Shown: positions 16,813-25,593, counted from the stretch's first letter. The stretch is DNA of 64,000 nucleotides from Actinoallomurus iriomotensis (GCF_030269445.1 NZ_BSTJ01000014.1:1-64000); one strand, 5' to 3'. The notes: generated by a model not told the origin, from the sequence alone. Numbers and translations: made by a program.

Positions 16813-17259
16813 ATGTCGACACGTCCGATGATGGAACGCCATCCTGACATCGCCGAGCTTCGTGCTCGCTACGACCTCGCGGCGGAGCGGCCGACGGCCC
16901 AGGCGGTCGACGGGCTGACGTTCCTGAGTGGCCTCTACCTGGCCATGTCCCCATGGATCGTGGGGTTCGGCGGTCGTACGACGTTGACGATCAACAACCT
17001 GATCAGCGGCATCGCCGTGGCGTTGCTGGCGGTCGCGTTCGTTTCGGCGTACGGCCGCACGCACGGTGTCACATGGGTCGTGCCACTGATCGGCGTATGG
17101 ACGATCATCGCCCCATGGGTCGTGAGCGGGCACCCGGCCACGACCGCGACGATCTGCAGCAACGTGGTCGTCGGTGCGCTGATTGTGATCTTTGGGGCGC
17201 TGGCGGCCGGGGTCGGCCTGGCCTCCCGCCGGACGACCATGGGCGAACGCCGCTTCTGA
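16813..17259 (+). CDS. SPW-motif membrane protein
   Basis: 148 residues from ATG 16813 (GTG at 16804 is an alternative; AAAGGTGG lies upstream). A hydrophilic N-terminus of about 35 residues precedes four membrane segments arranged as two repeats, each with the SPW-type motif: AMSPWIVGF (about residue 47) and IIAPWVVSG (about 100). SPW proteins are small integral membrane proteins, often in stress-linked settings, of unknown biochemical role. The open frame extends far upstream only because it lacks stops; that extension includes the phosphatase remnant in antisense and is not coding. Confidence 0.8.
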   Translation: MSTRPMMERHPDIAELRARYDLAAERPTAQAVDGLTFLSGLYLAMSPWIVGFGGRTTLTINNLISGIAVALLAVAFVSAYGRTHGVTWVVPLIGVWTIIAPWVVSGHPATTATICSNVVVGALIVIFGALAAGVGLASRRTTMGERRF

Positions 17260-17285
17260 CGGCGTCTCTCCCCGGCCTCCGCCGA

Positions 17286-17807
17286 TCACTGCCAGCCGAG
17301 CGTCAGAGTGTCGTAGACCGGTTCACCGAGCGCGGGCTCACCGCCCGCCTCGGTGAACGCCTGTAGCGCGGCGATCAGCCCGGCCCGCTGGCCGGGCGCC
17401 ATCGCGGCGACGATGGCCGCGATCTCCTCCCGCCGCCGGGCGGTGACCTCGTCCACGATCTGTGCCCCCGCGTCCGTCAGGCGCAGCAGGATCTCGCGGC
17501 GGCTCTCCGGGTTCACCCGCCGGTCGACCAGGCCGGCGGCCACCAGGCGCTCGACCATCCGCATCGCGGTCGAGGGGTTGACCGCGAGCTGTTCGGCAAG
17601 CGTCACGAGCTTCATCCGCGGCCGGCTCGCGAGCACGACCAGCATCCGGAACTGCGGCAGGGTCACCCGCTCCTCCACCGCGGCGAGCGAGCGCGCGGAG
17701 ATGGCGACCAGGAGCCGCGACGCGGTCAACACGGCCGTCGTCACCGCGTTCACGTCCTCGCCGCTCGGCTCGGTCGCCGGCGAGGACCACACCGCATGCT
17801 CTGCCAT
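17286..17807 (-). CDS. MarR family transcriptional regulator
   Basis: 173 residues. Winged helix-turn-helix: VTLPQFRMLVVLASRPRMKLVTLAEQLAVNPSTAMRMVERLVAAGLVDRR, followed by the wing (RREILLRLTDAG), the standard MarR core. Dimerising helices lie at both ends. It probably represses itself and/or the divergent esterase gene, with which it shares a 280-bp control region containing several GGCAAA/TTTGCC half sites. The ligand is unknown. The ATG at 17807 has only a weak ribosome binding site. Confidence 0.88.
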   Translation of the reverse strand: MAEHAVWSSPATEPSGEDVNAVTTAVLTASRLLVAISARSLAAVEERVTLPQFRMLVVLASRPRMKLVTLAEQLAVNPSTAMRMVERLVAAGLVDRRVNPESRREILLRLTDAGAQIVDEVTARRREEIAAIVAAMAPGQRAGLIAALQAFTEAGGEPALGEPVYDTLTLGWQ

Positions 17808-17844
17808 GGACCAGTTCTACCCGTTTCCCCGGCCGCCCGCGAAC

Positions 17845-17975
17845 GTTGCACAGGGCAAATGTGGGCGTCGGCAAACGTCGTTGTTCGAGCCCGGAAAAGG
17901 ATGTGGCGTATCCTGGCCAAAGTTTGCCCAGCTCAGAAACCGGGCATAAATGATGGCATAGTGCAATAGTTCGCA
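17845..17975. promoter_or_regulatory. Candidate MarR operator cluster
   Basis: Between the divergent MarR and esterase genes: GGGCAAA at 17853-17859, GGCAAACG at about 17870, TTTGCCC at 17923-17929, and TTGCAC/GTGCAA at about 17845 and 17961 facing each other. These related half sites in inverted orientation are suggestive but imperfect; binding is inferred. Confidence 0.35.
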
Positions 17976-18087
17976 ATCCGGTTCCCGCCTCAGGCGAACG
18001 TGTGGATCTCCCGGCCCGTTGACGCCGGTGCTCCGAGTACCGCACGGACATTCCCTACCACGCAGACCTGATCGGTGGTGCGGCGCA

Positions 18088-19110
18088 ATGAGCGCTTCCC
18101 AGAACCAGGCCGCGGCGGACCTCCATGACCAGGCCGCGGTCGATCTTCCTTCCCCGGGCCGGCAGGCCCGGATCCTGACCGAGATGATGCGCCTCGGATG
18201 GCGCCCGTTGCTCGATCACATCCCGGGCCGGCTCATGACCCCCTTGATGATCCGGACCGCCTTCGCGACCGGCGCGCTCCTGGTCCGCCCGGACTCCCGT
18301 GCCCGGGTGCGGCGGTTCAGCGCCACGGCGCACGGGCCCGGATCGACGGCCCCGCGCACGATCACCGGGGAATGGGTCCGCCCCCGCGATCCGGACGAGG
18401 GAGTCGTGCTCTACCTGCACGGCGGCGGTTACAGCTTCTGCTCCCCGCGGACCCACCGGGTGATCACCGGGCGGCTGGCGGCGACGTTCGGGCTCCGCGT
18501 TCTCGCCCCCCGCTACCGGCTCGCTCCCGAGCATCCCTACCCGGCGGCGTTCGACGACGCCATGGACTGCTACCTCTGGCTCCTGGACCAGGGAGTGCCG
18601 GCCGGACGGGTCGTCATCGCCGGTGACTCCTCCGGCGGCCATCTCGCCGCCGCGGTCGCCATCGAGGCCTGCCGGTCGGACACGCCCGTACCGGCCGGCG
18701 TCGTGCTGTTCTCCCCCTGGGTGGACCTCAGCTGCGAGCGGCTGGCACAGATCGACCGGTCCAAGCGGGACCCCTTCATCAGCCCGGTCGTGGCACAGCG
18801 GTGCGGACTGCAGTACGCGGGCGGCCACGGCTGGTCCGGTCCGGGGCTCTCGCTCCTGAACTGCGACGGCCTGACACTGCCGCCGTTCCTCATCCAGGCG
18901 GGTGGCGCGGAGGCCATGCGCGAGGAGATCGAGCAGTTCGCCGGGGTCCTGACCGAGGCCGGCACGTCATGTGAACTCCAGGTCTGGCCCGGCCAGATCC
19001 ACGTCTTCCAGGCCTTCAACCGCCTGCTGCCGGCCGCGCGGGAGGCGATGAACGACGCGGCCCGGTTCATCCGGACGTCAGTGGAGACACCCCAGGAGAC
19101 GGAGACATGA
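18088..19110 (+). CDS. HSL-family (type IV) esterase
   Basis: 340 residues from ATG 18088. Hallmarks of hormone-sensitive-lipase-type carboxylesterases: oxyanion motif LYLHGGGYSF (about residue 110), nucleophile elbow GDSSGG (Ser about 184), and the C-terminal Asp/His region (IHVFQAFNRLLP) with the catalytic His in GQIHVF. Cytoplasmic, no signal peptide. It would hydrolyse short-chain acyl esters or a specific xenobiotic. Opposite MarR across a shared promoter region; its stop overlaps the next start (ATGA), so the two plus-strand genes are coupled. Confidence 0.88.
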   Translation: MSASQNQAAADLHDQAAVDLPSPGRQARILTEMMRLGWRPLLDHIPGRLMTPLMIRTAFATGALLVRPDSRARVRRFSATAHGPGSTAPRTITGEWVRPRDPDEGVVLYLHGGGYSFCSPRTHRVITGRLAATFGLRVLAPRYRLAPEHPYPAAFDDAMDCYLWLLDQGVPAGRVVIAGDSSGGHLAAAVAIEACRSDTPVPAGVVLFSPWVDLSCERLAQIDRSKRDPFISPVVAQRCGLQYAGGHGWSGPGLSLLNCDGLTLPPFLIQAGGAEAMREEIEQFAGVLTEAGTSCELQVWPGQIHVFQAFNRLLPAAREAMNDAARFIRTSVETPQETET

Positions 19111-19409
19111 GGTCGCTGAGATTCCGTGCGCTCGTCACCCTCGACCCGGACACCGAACGGACGTCGAGTGCCGTCCGCAGGCTCGTCGTACGGGCTCACC
19201 GCCACCGGCCGGAAGGCGTGAGAGCCTTCAACGCCGTGGTCATCACCGACGACCAGGAGCCGCTGCGGGCGGGAGACACCCACCACGTCGTCACCATGAC
19301 GATCACCGAGGAGGAGGCACTCGACCTCCTTCGCCCCGGCGACCGCTTCGAGCTGTGGAGCGACCACCGGCTCGGGCACGGCGTCGTCTCACGGCGGGTC
19401 TTCGTCTGA
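19107..19409 (+). CDS. Small EF-Tu C-terminal-like beta-barrel protein
   Basis: 100 residues, ATGA overlap with the esterase gene. The sequence FRALVTLDPD near the start and LLRPGDRFELWSDHRLGHGVVSRR at the end resemble the third-domain beta-barrel of elongation factor Tu (GDxFxLWxGxxIGHGVV), here as a free-standing domain with no GTPase part. Such single-domain proteins are common and uncharacterised in actinomycetes. The last 107 bp lie antisense to the end of the histidine kinase gene; since the domain motif itself falls in that overlap, this gene is well supported there. Confidence 0.65.
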   Translation: MRSLRFRALVTLDPDTERTSSAVRRLVVRAHRHRPEGVRAFNAVVITDDQEPLRAGDTHHVVTMTITEEEALDLLRPGDRFELWSDHRLGHGVVSRRVFV

Positions 19410-20547
19410 CCGTGCTCGCGGCCCCGGACGGCCCGGATAACCCGGCGTCGATCGGGATCGAGGCGGTGAACGTCGTGCCACGGCCCGGCGGGCTCGTGAG
19501 GCACATGCTGCCCCCGAGCGCCTCGACCCGGTCGCGCAGGCCGATGAGCCCCGTTCCCCGCACGGGGTCGGCGCCGCCGACCCCGTCGTCGTGGACCGAC
19601 AGCCGCAGGACCGCGCCGTCCGTACGGAGATCGACCTCGATCCGGCTCGGGTTCGCGTGCTTCACCGCGTTGGTCAGCGCCTCGCAGACCGAGTAGTACA
19701 CCGTCACCTCGACGCGGTCTCCGAGTCTCCGGCCGACCTCCACGGTGACGATGACCGGCACGGCCGAACGACGGGCGAGCGTGTTCAGGGCCGCCTCCAG
19801 TCCGCCCCGCGACAGGATCGCCGGGTGGATGCCCCGCGCGATCTCCCGCAGGTCGTCGACGATGCTCATCAGGCTCCGCACCGCCTGTGACAGGCGTTCC
19901 CGCAGGCATTCGTCCGCCGGGGACACGTCGGACTCGGCGAGCCGCAGTTCGACGCCGAGGGCGATGAGCCGCTGCTGTACGCCGTCGTGCAGGTCGCGCT
20001 CGAGGCGGCGCCGGGCCTCGTCGCCGGCGGCGACGACGCGGGCGCGCGAGGCCGTGAGCTCGGCGCGACTCTCGCTGCTGGTGATCGCGGTGGCCACGAG
20101 GACGGCGAAGTCGTACATCCACTCCTCCACCTCGTCCCGCGGTTCACCGCCGTCCCAGCAGGCGACCAGCAGACCCCACACGCTTCCCCCGGCCACGATG
20201 GGACTGCCGATCGCCGAGCGGATGCGCCGGTTCCGTCTCGACCGGACGGTCGAACCGTCCGCTGGGTCGTACGTCCCGATCTGCGCCATGGCGCGGCCGG
20301 TCCGGAGCACTCGGTCCGGGATGCTCCCCTCCCGCAGCGGCCGGCGCTCGCCGACCGCCGGCCACACCTCCGGGTCGCGGTGCCGGCTCCAGGAGCCGAC
20401 GACGATCGTGGACTCGTCGTTCTCGTAGCGCTGTACGGCCGCGTACTCCACCTTCAGCAGCGGGCCCATCTCGTTCGCGAGTTCGTTGAAGACCTGGAAC
20501 GCCGGTGTCCCGCGGGCGACGAGTGGAACGGGACGCACGACGCTCAA
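19303..20547 (-). CDS. GAF-domain sensor histidine kinase (NarL-type partner class)
   Basis: 414 residues from TTG 20547 (AGGGGGAG just upstream; the frame is open 20 codons further). N-terminal GAF domain (about 20-155), phosphoacceptor helix ERDLHDGVQQRL with His187, then HATPase motifs NAVKHA, DDGVGGAD and GTGLIGLRDRV. This is a HisKA_3 kinase that normally pairs with a NarL/FixJ response regulator, but none is encoded nearby, so it is an orphan. Cytoplasmic. After the ATPase fold ends (near SIPIDAGL) about 45 Arg/Gly-rich residues follow, antisense to the EF-Tu-like gene. This tail looks like read-through after loss of an original stop. Confidence 0.85.
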   Translation of the reverse strand: MSVVRPVPLVARGTPAFQVFNELANEMGPLLKVEYAAVQRYENDESTIVVGSWSRHRDPEVWPAVGERRPLREGSIPDRVLRTGRAMAQIGTYDPADGSTVRSRRNRRIRSAIGSPIVAGGSVWGLLVACWDGGEPRDEVEEWMYDFAVLVATAITSSESRAELTASRARVVAAGDEARRRLERDLHDGVQQRLIALGVELRLAESDVSPADECLRERLSQAVRSLMSIVDDLREIARGIHPAILSRGGLEAALNTLARRSAVPVIVTVEVGRRLGDRVEVTVYYSVCEALTNAVKHANPSRIEVDLRTDGAVLRLSVHDDGVGGADPVRGTGLIGLRDRVEALGGSMCLTSPPGRGTTFTASIPIDAGLSGPSGAASTVRRRPAVRRRRARAGGRSTARSGRRGEGGRVPPPR

Positions 20548-20702
20548 GTTCTCCCCCTTCACGCGGCAGTGGAGGACTCGCGGGTACGGGAGAGCGGACG
20601 CCGCCACCCTCGTCCGCGTCCTGAAGAGCCGCGGCCTGCGCCGTGCTCGCCGGTCGTTGCGCCGGCGCCGGTGAGCGGCGCAGGCCGCGTCACCTCGTCA
20701 CT

Positions 20703-20723
20703 CGCGGTGCGCCGGGCACCGCG
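20703..20723 (-). terminator. Hairpin terminator after small membrane protein
   Basis: Perfect 8-bp stem (CGCGGTGC / GCACCGCG) with a 5-nt loop, 8 bp beyond the stop of the 62-residue membrane protein. Confidence 0.6.
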
Positions 20724-20730
20724 GAGCGGA

Positions 20731-20919
20731 TCAGCGGCGGTACAGAGTGACCCAGGCGTGCTCGAGAAGGTCACCGATGACGAGCAGGCCGTTGAAGATC
20801 CAGAAGGTCATCGCGGCACGGACGTTACGCTGCCGTCGCACGGCGGATCGCCACGCGAGGCTGGGTCGCGGCTCCGCCCACGACCGGTGGGAGAACTCCT
20901 CCACCTGAGTGCTCGGCAC
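20731..20919 (-). CDS. Small single-span membrane protein
   Basis: 62 residues. The open frame is much longer, but GTG at 20919 has GGGGG 9-13 nt upstream and gives a compact protein: a hydrophilic, Arg/Glu-rich N-terminus, then FWIFNGLLVIGDLLEHAWVTLY as one membrane segment, ending YRR. No family recognised. It is divergent from the ArsR-MgtA pair and could belong to the same ion response; small membrane proteins modulating Mg2+ ATPases are known in enterics, but no similarity is claimed. Confidence 0.55.
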   Translation of the reverse strand: MPSTQVEEFSHRSWAEPRPSLAWRSAVRRQRNVRAAMTFWIFNGLLVIGDLLEHAWVTLYRR

Positions 20920-21267
20920 GATCGACTCGCCCCCTTTCACAGAGTCTCGTGGTGGCCAGGCGGTACACGTAGGAACGTTGCTGAGGTGGTCCTCGGATGC
21001 GTCGCGGTCGCGACGCCGATGAGTCGTGGTGCTCGGTTGTCTCGCTGGTCTGATACCCGTATGAGCCGTCGGCGGCCGTCTCCCCGTGTCGCAAAGACGA
21101 TCTCGTCTATCTATGACGGTCACGCCCTGCTGATGGTTCAGTCTATTTTCGACACTTGCACAAGTCGACAAGTATTCGGACCGCCGCTCCGTGCGGTCCG
21201 GTTGCGCCGCTCCGGTCCGCTCCGGAAGGCTGGTCACCGGCACAGCACGGGCGTGGGAGGTGGGGTC
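20920..21267. promoter_or_regulatory. Divergent control region with ACTTG-CA-CAAGT operator
   Basis: 348 bp between the small membrane protein and the ArsR-MgtA pair. An inverted repeat ACTTG-CA-CAAGT is at 21154-21165, with a further CAAGT at 21168-21172, in an AT-richer patch about 100 bp before ArsR. This spacing and symmetry suit an ArsR-family operator; binding is inferred. Confidence 0.45.
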
Positions 21268-21621
21268 GTGGCGGACACCGAGACCGGCGAGCCGCCGTAC
21301 CTGTCGCCCGAGCTGCTTCAGGACATGGCGGGCACGTTCGGTCTGCTCGCCTCGACGATGCGGCTGCACATCGTGTGGGTGCTCGCCCACGGAGAGTGCG
21401 ACGTGGGCACCATCGCGGCGCAGGTCGGCGGCACCGTGCCCACGGTGAGCCACCACCTGGCGAAGCTGAAGCTCGCCGGTCTGGTCCGGTCCCGCCGCGA
21501 GGGACGTCACCAGGTCTACCTCGTCGACGACCCGCACATCGTGACGATCGTGCGGCAGATGGTCGACCGGATGAGGGACCAGACCGCGGGCACGAGGCGC
21601 CGTCGTGGCGTCGGCGCCTGA
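21268..21621 (+). CDS. ArsR family metal-type regulator, paired with MgtA
   Basis: 117 residues from GTG 21268 (GGAGG 7 nt upstream). Winged helix-turn-helix with ELLQDMAGTFGLLASTMRLHIVWVLAHGECDVGTIAAQ, recognition helix TVSHHLAKLKLAGLV and wing RREGRHQVYLV. The last helix (DDPHIVTIVRQMVDR) offers Asp and His residues in the alpha5 position used by Ni/Co/Zn sensors of the family, and ECD in alpha2-3 holds a Cys. It overlaps the ATPase gene by 17 bp and so should control it. An ArsR sensor on an Mg2+-type ATPase is unusual; the inducing ion is unknown. Confidence 0.85.
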   Translation: MADTETGEPPYLSPELLQDMAGTFGLLASTMRLHIVWVLAHGECDVGTIAAQVGGTVPTVSHHLAKLKLAGLVRSRREGRHQVYLVDDPHIVTIVRQMVDRMRDQTAGTRRRRGVGA

Positions 21622-24334
21622 GCCTCTCGCCGCCCTTCCCACACCGGCCGGCGCGGCCGGTGCGTCTCGGCTGCCCACCGTGCGCGGCCGGCTCGCCGAC
21701 TTCGCCTCGATGCCGGTGCACCAGGTGCTGCGCCGGCTGGAGACCGGACCGCGCGGCCTCCTGGAGGAGGCGGCCCAGGCCCGGCTCGAACACTACGGCG
21801 ACAACGTCATCACCGGGACGGGACGGCCGCGCCGGGCACCCCAGGTCCTGCGCGCGCTCACGAACCCGTTCGTGATGATCCTGTACGTCCTCGGCGCCGT
21901 GTCAGCGGCACTGGGCGCATACGGCGCGACCACGGTGATCAGCGTCATGGTGCTGATCAGCTGCTGGCTGCAGGTCCGCCAGGAACACCGCTTCGACCGG
22001 GTCGCCGCCACGTTGCGGGCGATGGTGGTCACCACGGCCACGGTCGTACGCCGCGCGTCGGCGCAGGCGCCGCCGGTGGCGCGGGAGCTCCCGGTCGATC
22101 AGCTCGTCCCCGGCGACGTCGTGCGCCTCGGCCCGGGAGACATGGTGCCCGCCGACGTACGCGTGCTGCGGTCGACGGACCTGCGGGTGGACCAGGCGGT
22201 GCTGACCGGGGAGTCGGTCCCCGTGGTCAAGCAGGCCGCGTACGGCACCGGCGCGCCGTACCGGGAGCAGGACGGCGACCTGGGCACCTTCGACTGCCCG
22301 GTGCTGGGCTTCATGGGCAGCACGGTCAGCGCCGGAACGGCGACGGCGGTGGTGATGGCGACCGGCGGGTCGACCTACTTCGGCGCGATGCACGCGCAGC
22401 TGGCCCCGCGCCGGGCCGAGACCGCGTTCGACCGTGGCGTCAAGGGCGTGTCCCGCGCGCTGATCGGGCTGATGCTCGTGTGCGCGCCGCTGGTGTTCGC
22501 CGTGAACGCCGGCGTGCACGGGGTCCGGCTCGCCGCGCTGTGGTTCGCGATCTCCGTCGCGGTGGGGCTGACGCCGGAGATGTTGCCGGTCATGGTCAGC
22601 ACGGCCCTCGCCCGGGGAGCCAAGGCCGGCCTCCGCCACAAAGTGGTCATCAAGCGGCTGCCCGCGCTGCACAACCTCGGCGCCGTCGGCGTGCTGTGCA
22701 TGGACAAGACCGGCACTCTCACCCACGACCAGCTCGGCATCGAGTGCCACGTCGACCCGTACGGCCGCCCCGACGACGACGTGCTGCGGTGGGCGGCGAT
22801 CAACAGTGTCGGCACCACCCAGACCGAGGAGGCCTGGCCGGTCAACGACCTCGACGAGGCCCTCCTGGCCCATGCCGAACAGGCGGGCGTGCCCACGGAG
22901 GGCTGGATCGCCACCGAGGCCGTCCCGTTCGACGCGGCGCGCCGCAGCAGCAGCGTCGTGGTGCGGCACGGTCACCGGCCCGGCACCGAGACGCTCATCA
23001 CCAAGGGCGCGGTCGAACAGGTCCTGCCGCAGTGCACGCGCCTGCGCGTGGCCGGCGACGACCTGCCGATGCGCGCGGCGGACCACCGCCGCCTGCGCGA
23101 ACTCGCCGACCGCCACGCCGCCGACGGCGTACGGATGCTCGCCGTCGCCATCGCCGACCGCCGGCCGTTCCGGCCGGCGCCCGACCAGGACCTGACGCTG
23201 GTCGGGTTCGTCGGCTTCCGCGACCAGCCGCGGGACTCCGCCCGCGCCGCGCTGGCCGCCCTGGCCGAGCGGGGCGTCGCCGTGAAGGTGCTCACCGGCG
23301 ACCATCCGCTGGTCGCGGCGCGGATCTGCCGGGACGCGGGCATCGCCCCGGGCCGTACCGTGCTCGGCGAGGAGATCGCCGGCCTCGACGAGCCGGTGCT
23401 GAGCGAACTCGCCGCGCGCACCACGGTCTTCGCCCGCATCGACCCGGAGCAGAAGGCCCGCATCGTCCGCGCCCTACGGGCGTCCGGGCACGTCGTGGGC
23501 TTCCTCGGCGACGGCGTCAACGACGCGGGCGCGCTGCGGGACGCCGACGTGGGGATCACCGTCGAGAGCGCCGTCGACATCGCACGAGAGTCGGCGGACG
23601 TGGTGCTCCTGGGCGACGACCTGCACGCGGTGGCCGAGGCCGTCACCGAGGGACGGCGCACGTTCGGCAACATCAAGAAGTACCTGGAGATCACCATCTC
23701 CTCGAACTTCGGCAACGTGCTGTCGATGCTGGCGGCGAGCATCCTGCTCCCGTTCCTGCCGATGCTGCCGATGCAGATCCTGGTCCAGAACCTGTGCTTC
23801 GACCTGTGCCTGCTCCCGCTCGCCTTCGACCACGTCGACCGGCGCGCCCTCCGCCGCCCGCAGACCTTCGACCCCCGCCGTCTCACCCGGTTCGTCCTGC
23901 TCCTGGGCCCGGCCAACACCTTGGCCGACCTCACCGCGTTCGCGATCCTGCTGCACGTCACCGGCGGCCATCCCGGCTCGGCCGCCCAGGCGCTGTTCCA
24001 CACCGGCTGGTTCTTCGAGAACCTGCTGACCCAGGCGGCGGCCGTCCACCTCCTGCGCGACCGCCGCCCACCGTCCCACCGCAACCGCGCGGCGCTGCCG
24101 GTGTTCGCGGGCACGGTGGCCATCACGACGGTCGCGACCTGCCTGCCGCTGTCCCCGCTCGCCGCACCGCTGGCGATGCGTTCCCTGCCGGGGTTCTGCC
24201 TGCTGTCGCTGACGCTCGTCGTGGCCCTGTACTGCGTCCTGATCAGCGCGGCGAAAGCGCTGTGGCACAAGATCGACGCAAGGCAGTCCGGGTCTACTCC
24301 TGCGGGTTCCATGCCTGACGTGCGACGCGCATGA
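21605..24334 (+). CDS. mgtA: Magnesium-translocating P-type ATPase (P3B)
   Basis: 909 residues, GTG start inside the end of the ArsR gene. P-type ATPase landmarks in order: actuator TGES (LTGESVPV), ion-pathway helix VGLTPEMLPVMVSTALARG (the MgtA/MgtB-specific TPEMLP motif), phosphorylation site DKTGTLT (Asp367), KGA nucleotide-binding loop (TKGAVEQV), and hinge GDGVNDAGAL. Ten membrane helices are expected. It imports Mg2+ using ATP. Its C-terminal 41 bp overlap the convergent dipeptidase-like gene. The N-terminus has an Ala/Pro-rich extension of about 25 residues. Confidence 0.93.
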   Translation: MASAPEPLAALPTPAGAAGASRLPTVRGRLADFASMPVHQVLRRLETGPRGLLEEAAQARLEHYGDNVITGTGRPRRAPQVLRALTNPFVMILYVLGAVSAALGAYGATTVISVMVLISCWLQVRQEHRFDRVAATLRAMVVTTATVVRRASAQAPPVARELPVDQLVPGDVVRLGPGDMVPADVRVLRSTDLRVDQAVLTGESVPVVKQAAYGTGAPYREQDGDLGTFDCPVLGFMGSTVSAGTATAVVMATGGSTYFGAMHAQLAPRRAETAFDRGVKGVSRALIGLMLVCAPLVFAVNAGVHGVRLAALWFAISVAVGLTPEMLPVMVSTALARGAKAGLRHKVVIKRLPALHNLGAVGVLCMDKTGTLTHDQLGIECHVDPYGRPDDDVLRWAAINSVGTTQTEEAWPVNDLDEALLAHAEQAGVPTEGWIATEAVPFDAARRSSSVVVRHGHRPGTETLITKGAVEQVLPQCTRLRVAGDDLPMRAADHRRLRELADRHAADGVRMLAVAIADRRPFRPAPDQDLTLVGFVGFRDQPRDSARAALAALAERGVAVKVLTGDHPLVAARICRDAGIAPGRTVLGEEIAGLDEPVLSELAARTTVFARIDPEQKARIVRALRASGHVVGFLGDGVNDAGALRDADVGITVESAVDIARESADVVLLGDDLHAVAEAVTEGRRTFGNIKKYLEITISSNFGNVLSMLAASILLPFLPMLPMQILVQNLCFDLCLLPLAFDHVDRRALRRPQTFDPRRLTRFVLLLGPANTLADLTAFAILLHVTGGHPGSAAQALFHTGWFFENLLTQAAAVHLLRDRRPPSHRNRAALPVFAGTVAITTVATCLPLSPLAAPLAMRSLPGFCLLSLTLVVALYCVLISAAKALWHKIDARQSGSTPAGSMPDVRRA

Positions 24335-25265
24335 AGTTGCCGCCGAGGATGCCGGTGATCGCCTCGTCGGGATAGCCGCGGTCGGCGAGGACGGCCGCGA
24401 GCGGGGACAGCGTCTCGGGTTCGACGAAACGAATCGGCCCCCAGCGCGTGTAGCTCTCGGGGAACAGGTCCGCGTTCTCGGTGAACTCGCGGTTGAAATC
24501 GCCGATGTCGAAGGGGTAGTCGGTGCCGATGCCGACGTGGTCCGGTCCAACGAGTTCGACCGCGTACTCCACGTGGCGGAGCAGCGCATCGAGGCTGATG
24601 TCGTTGGGACCGAGGAAGATACCCACGCCGGTGATGCCGATCACCCCGCCGGTCGCGGCACAGGCCCTGGCCTGTTCGTCGGTGATGTTGCGCTCGTGCT
24701 CCCAGACCGACCGCATGCACGTGTGGCTGTAGATGACCGGCCCGGTGGAGACCTCGCACAGGTCGAGCCCGGTCCGGATGCTGGAGTGCGAACCGTCGGC
24801 GACCATGCCCACCCGGTTCATCTCTCGCACCATCGCTCGCCCGTACGCGGTCAGGCCCTGATCGTCGGCGTCCATGCATCCTGATCCAGCCGCGTTCCGG
24901 TAGTTGTAGGCGGGAACCAGCGTCCGGACCCCCAGCCGGTGATAGCGCTCGACCATGTCGAGCCGGCCGTCGAGGGGGTTGGCGTCCTCCAGATCGAAGG
25001 CGACGGCCAGCCGGCCGGACTCCTGTGCGGTGACCACGTCCGCCGCCGATCCGGCGAGCACGAAACGCTGGTCGGCGGAGAGTTGCCGCCGGAACGACTC
25101 GAGGATCGCAAGCGTCGAGCCGGCGTCATTCGGTGCGTAGCCGACGTTGACGGAGACGAAACTCGCTCCGATCTCCAGGAACCGCAGGAGGTCGCGGACG
25201 TCGGCATCGGGCGTCAGCGGGAGGCAGCAGTGCTGATCCCACAGCCCCGGCAGGTCACTCGACAT
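24294..25265 (-). CDS. M19-family membrane-dipeptidase-like protein with altered metal motif
   Basis: 323 residues from ATG 25265 (ATG 25295 also possible). TIM-barrel amidohydrolase of the renal dipeptidase family: WDQHCCLPL at the N-terminus, VAFDLEDANPL (bridging Glu), VGMVADGSHSS (His), VIYSHTCMRSV (His) and VGIGTDYPFDIGDF. The N-terminal HxD that normally supplies two zinc ligands reads HCC here, so the Asp is replaced by Cys, while the other ligands appear kept. Either activity or metal preference has shifted. Members hydrolyse dipeptides, including D-amino-acid ones. It ends inside the mgtA 3' end on the opposite strand. Confidence 0.82.
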   Translation of the reverse strand: MSSDLPGLWDQHCCLPLTPDADVRDLLRFLEIGASFVSVNVGYAPNDAGSTLAILESFRRQLSADQRFVLAGSAADVVTAQESGRLAVAFDLEDANPLDGRLDMVERYHRLGVRTLVPAYNYRNAAGSGCMDADDQGLTAYGRAMVREMNRVGMVADGSHSSIRTGLDLCEVSTGPVIYSHTCMRSVWEHERNITDEQARACAATGGVIGITGVGIFLGPNDISLDALLRHVEYAVELVGPDHVGIGTDYPFDIGDFNREFTENADLFPESYTRWGPIRFVEPETLSPLAAVLADRGYPDEAITGILGGNFMRVARQAWNPQE

Positions 25266-25593
25266 TTCGTCTCTCGCGTTGGTCACCTGATCCATCCTGC
25301 CCCGACCACGCTCGCCGGTGGGCGGAGGAGGGAGCCGGCCCGGGGGCGTCGACGCCCGACGCTTGAACAGTTGCGCAACCGTACAATAAATTGCGACGCT
25401 GATCAGGTGGCCCCCCGCGTGCGGTCCTCCCCGGGCTGCTCGACACCCCCGGGGCCTGGTGACCTGCGAGGATGAGCTCTCACGGCGGTACGCTGCAAAG
25501 GAATCACCTGCCGCTCCGCCGTCGAACGGCTCTGGACAGGAGGAGTTCGGTGTCCGCTTCGTCGGACCCCGGTCATAGACCCGGGACCGGGTC
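25266..25593. other. Divergent promoter region, palindrome GTTGCGCAAC
   Basis: 328 bp between the dipeptidase-like gene and the CNNM pair. A perfect 10-bp palindrome GTTGCGCAAC at 25370-25379 is followed by an AT-rich TACAATAAATTG (25382-25393) that could supply a -10 element. No gene is seen in it. Confidence 0.45.

Noticed and set aside
20560-20700. Possible tRNA or small RNA in GC hairpins downstream of the kinase gene
   Set aside because: No cloverleaf, anticodon arm or CCA context can be built; only simple hairpins.
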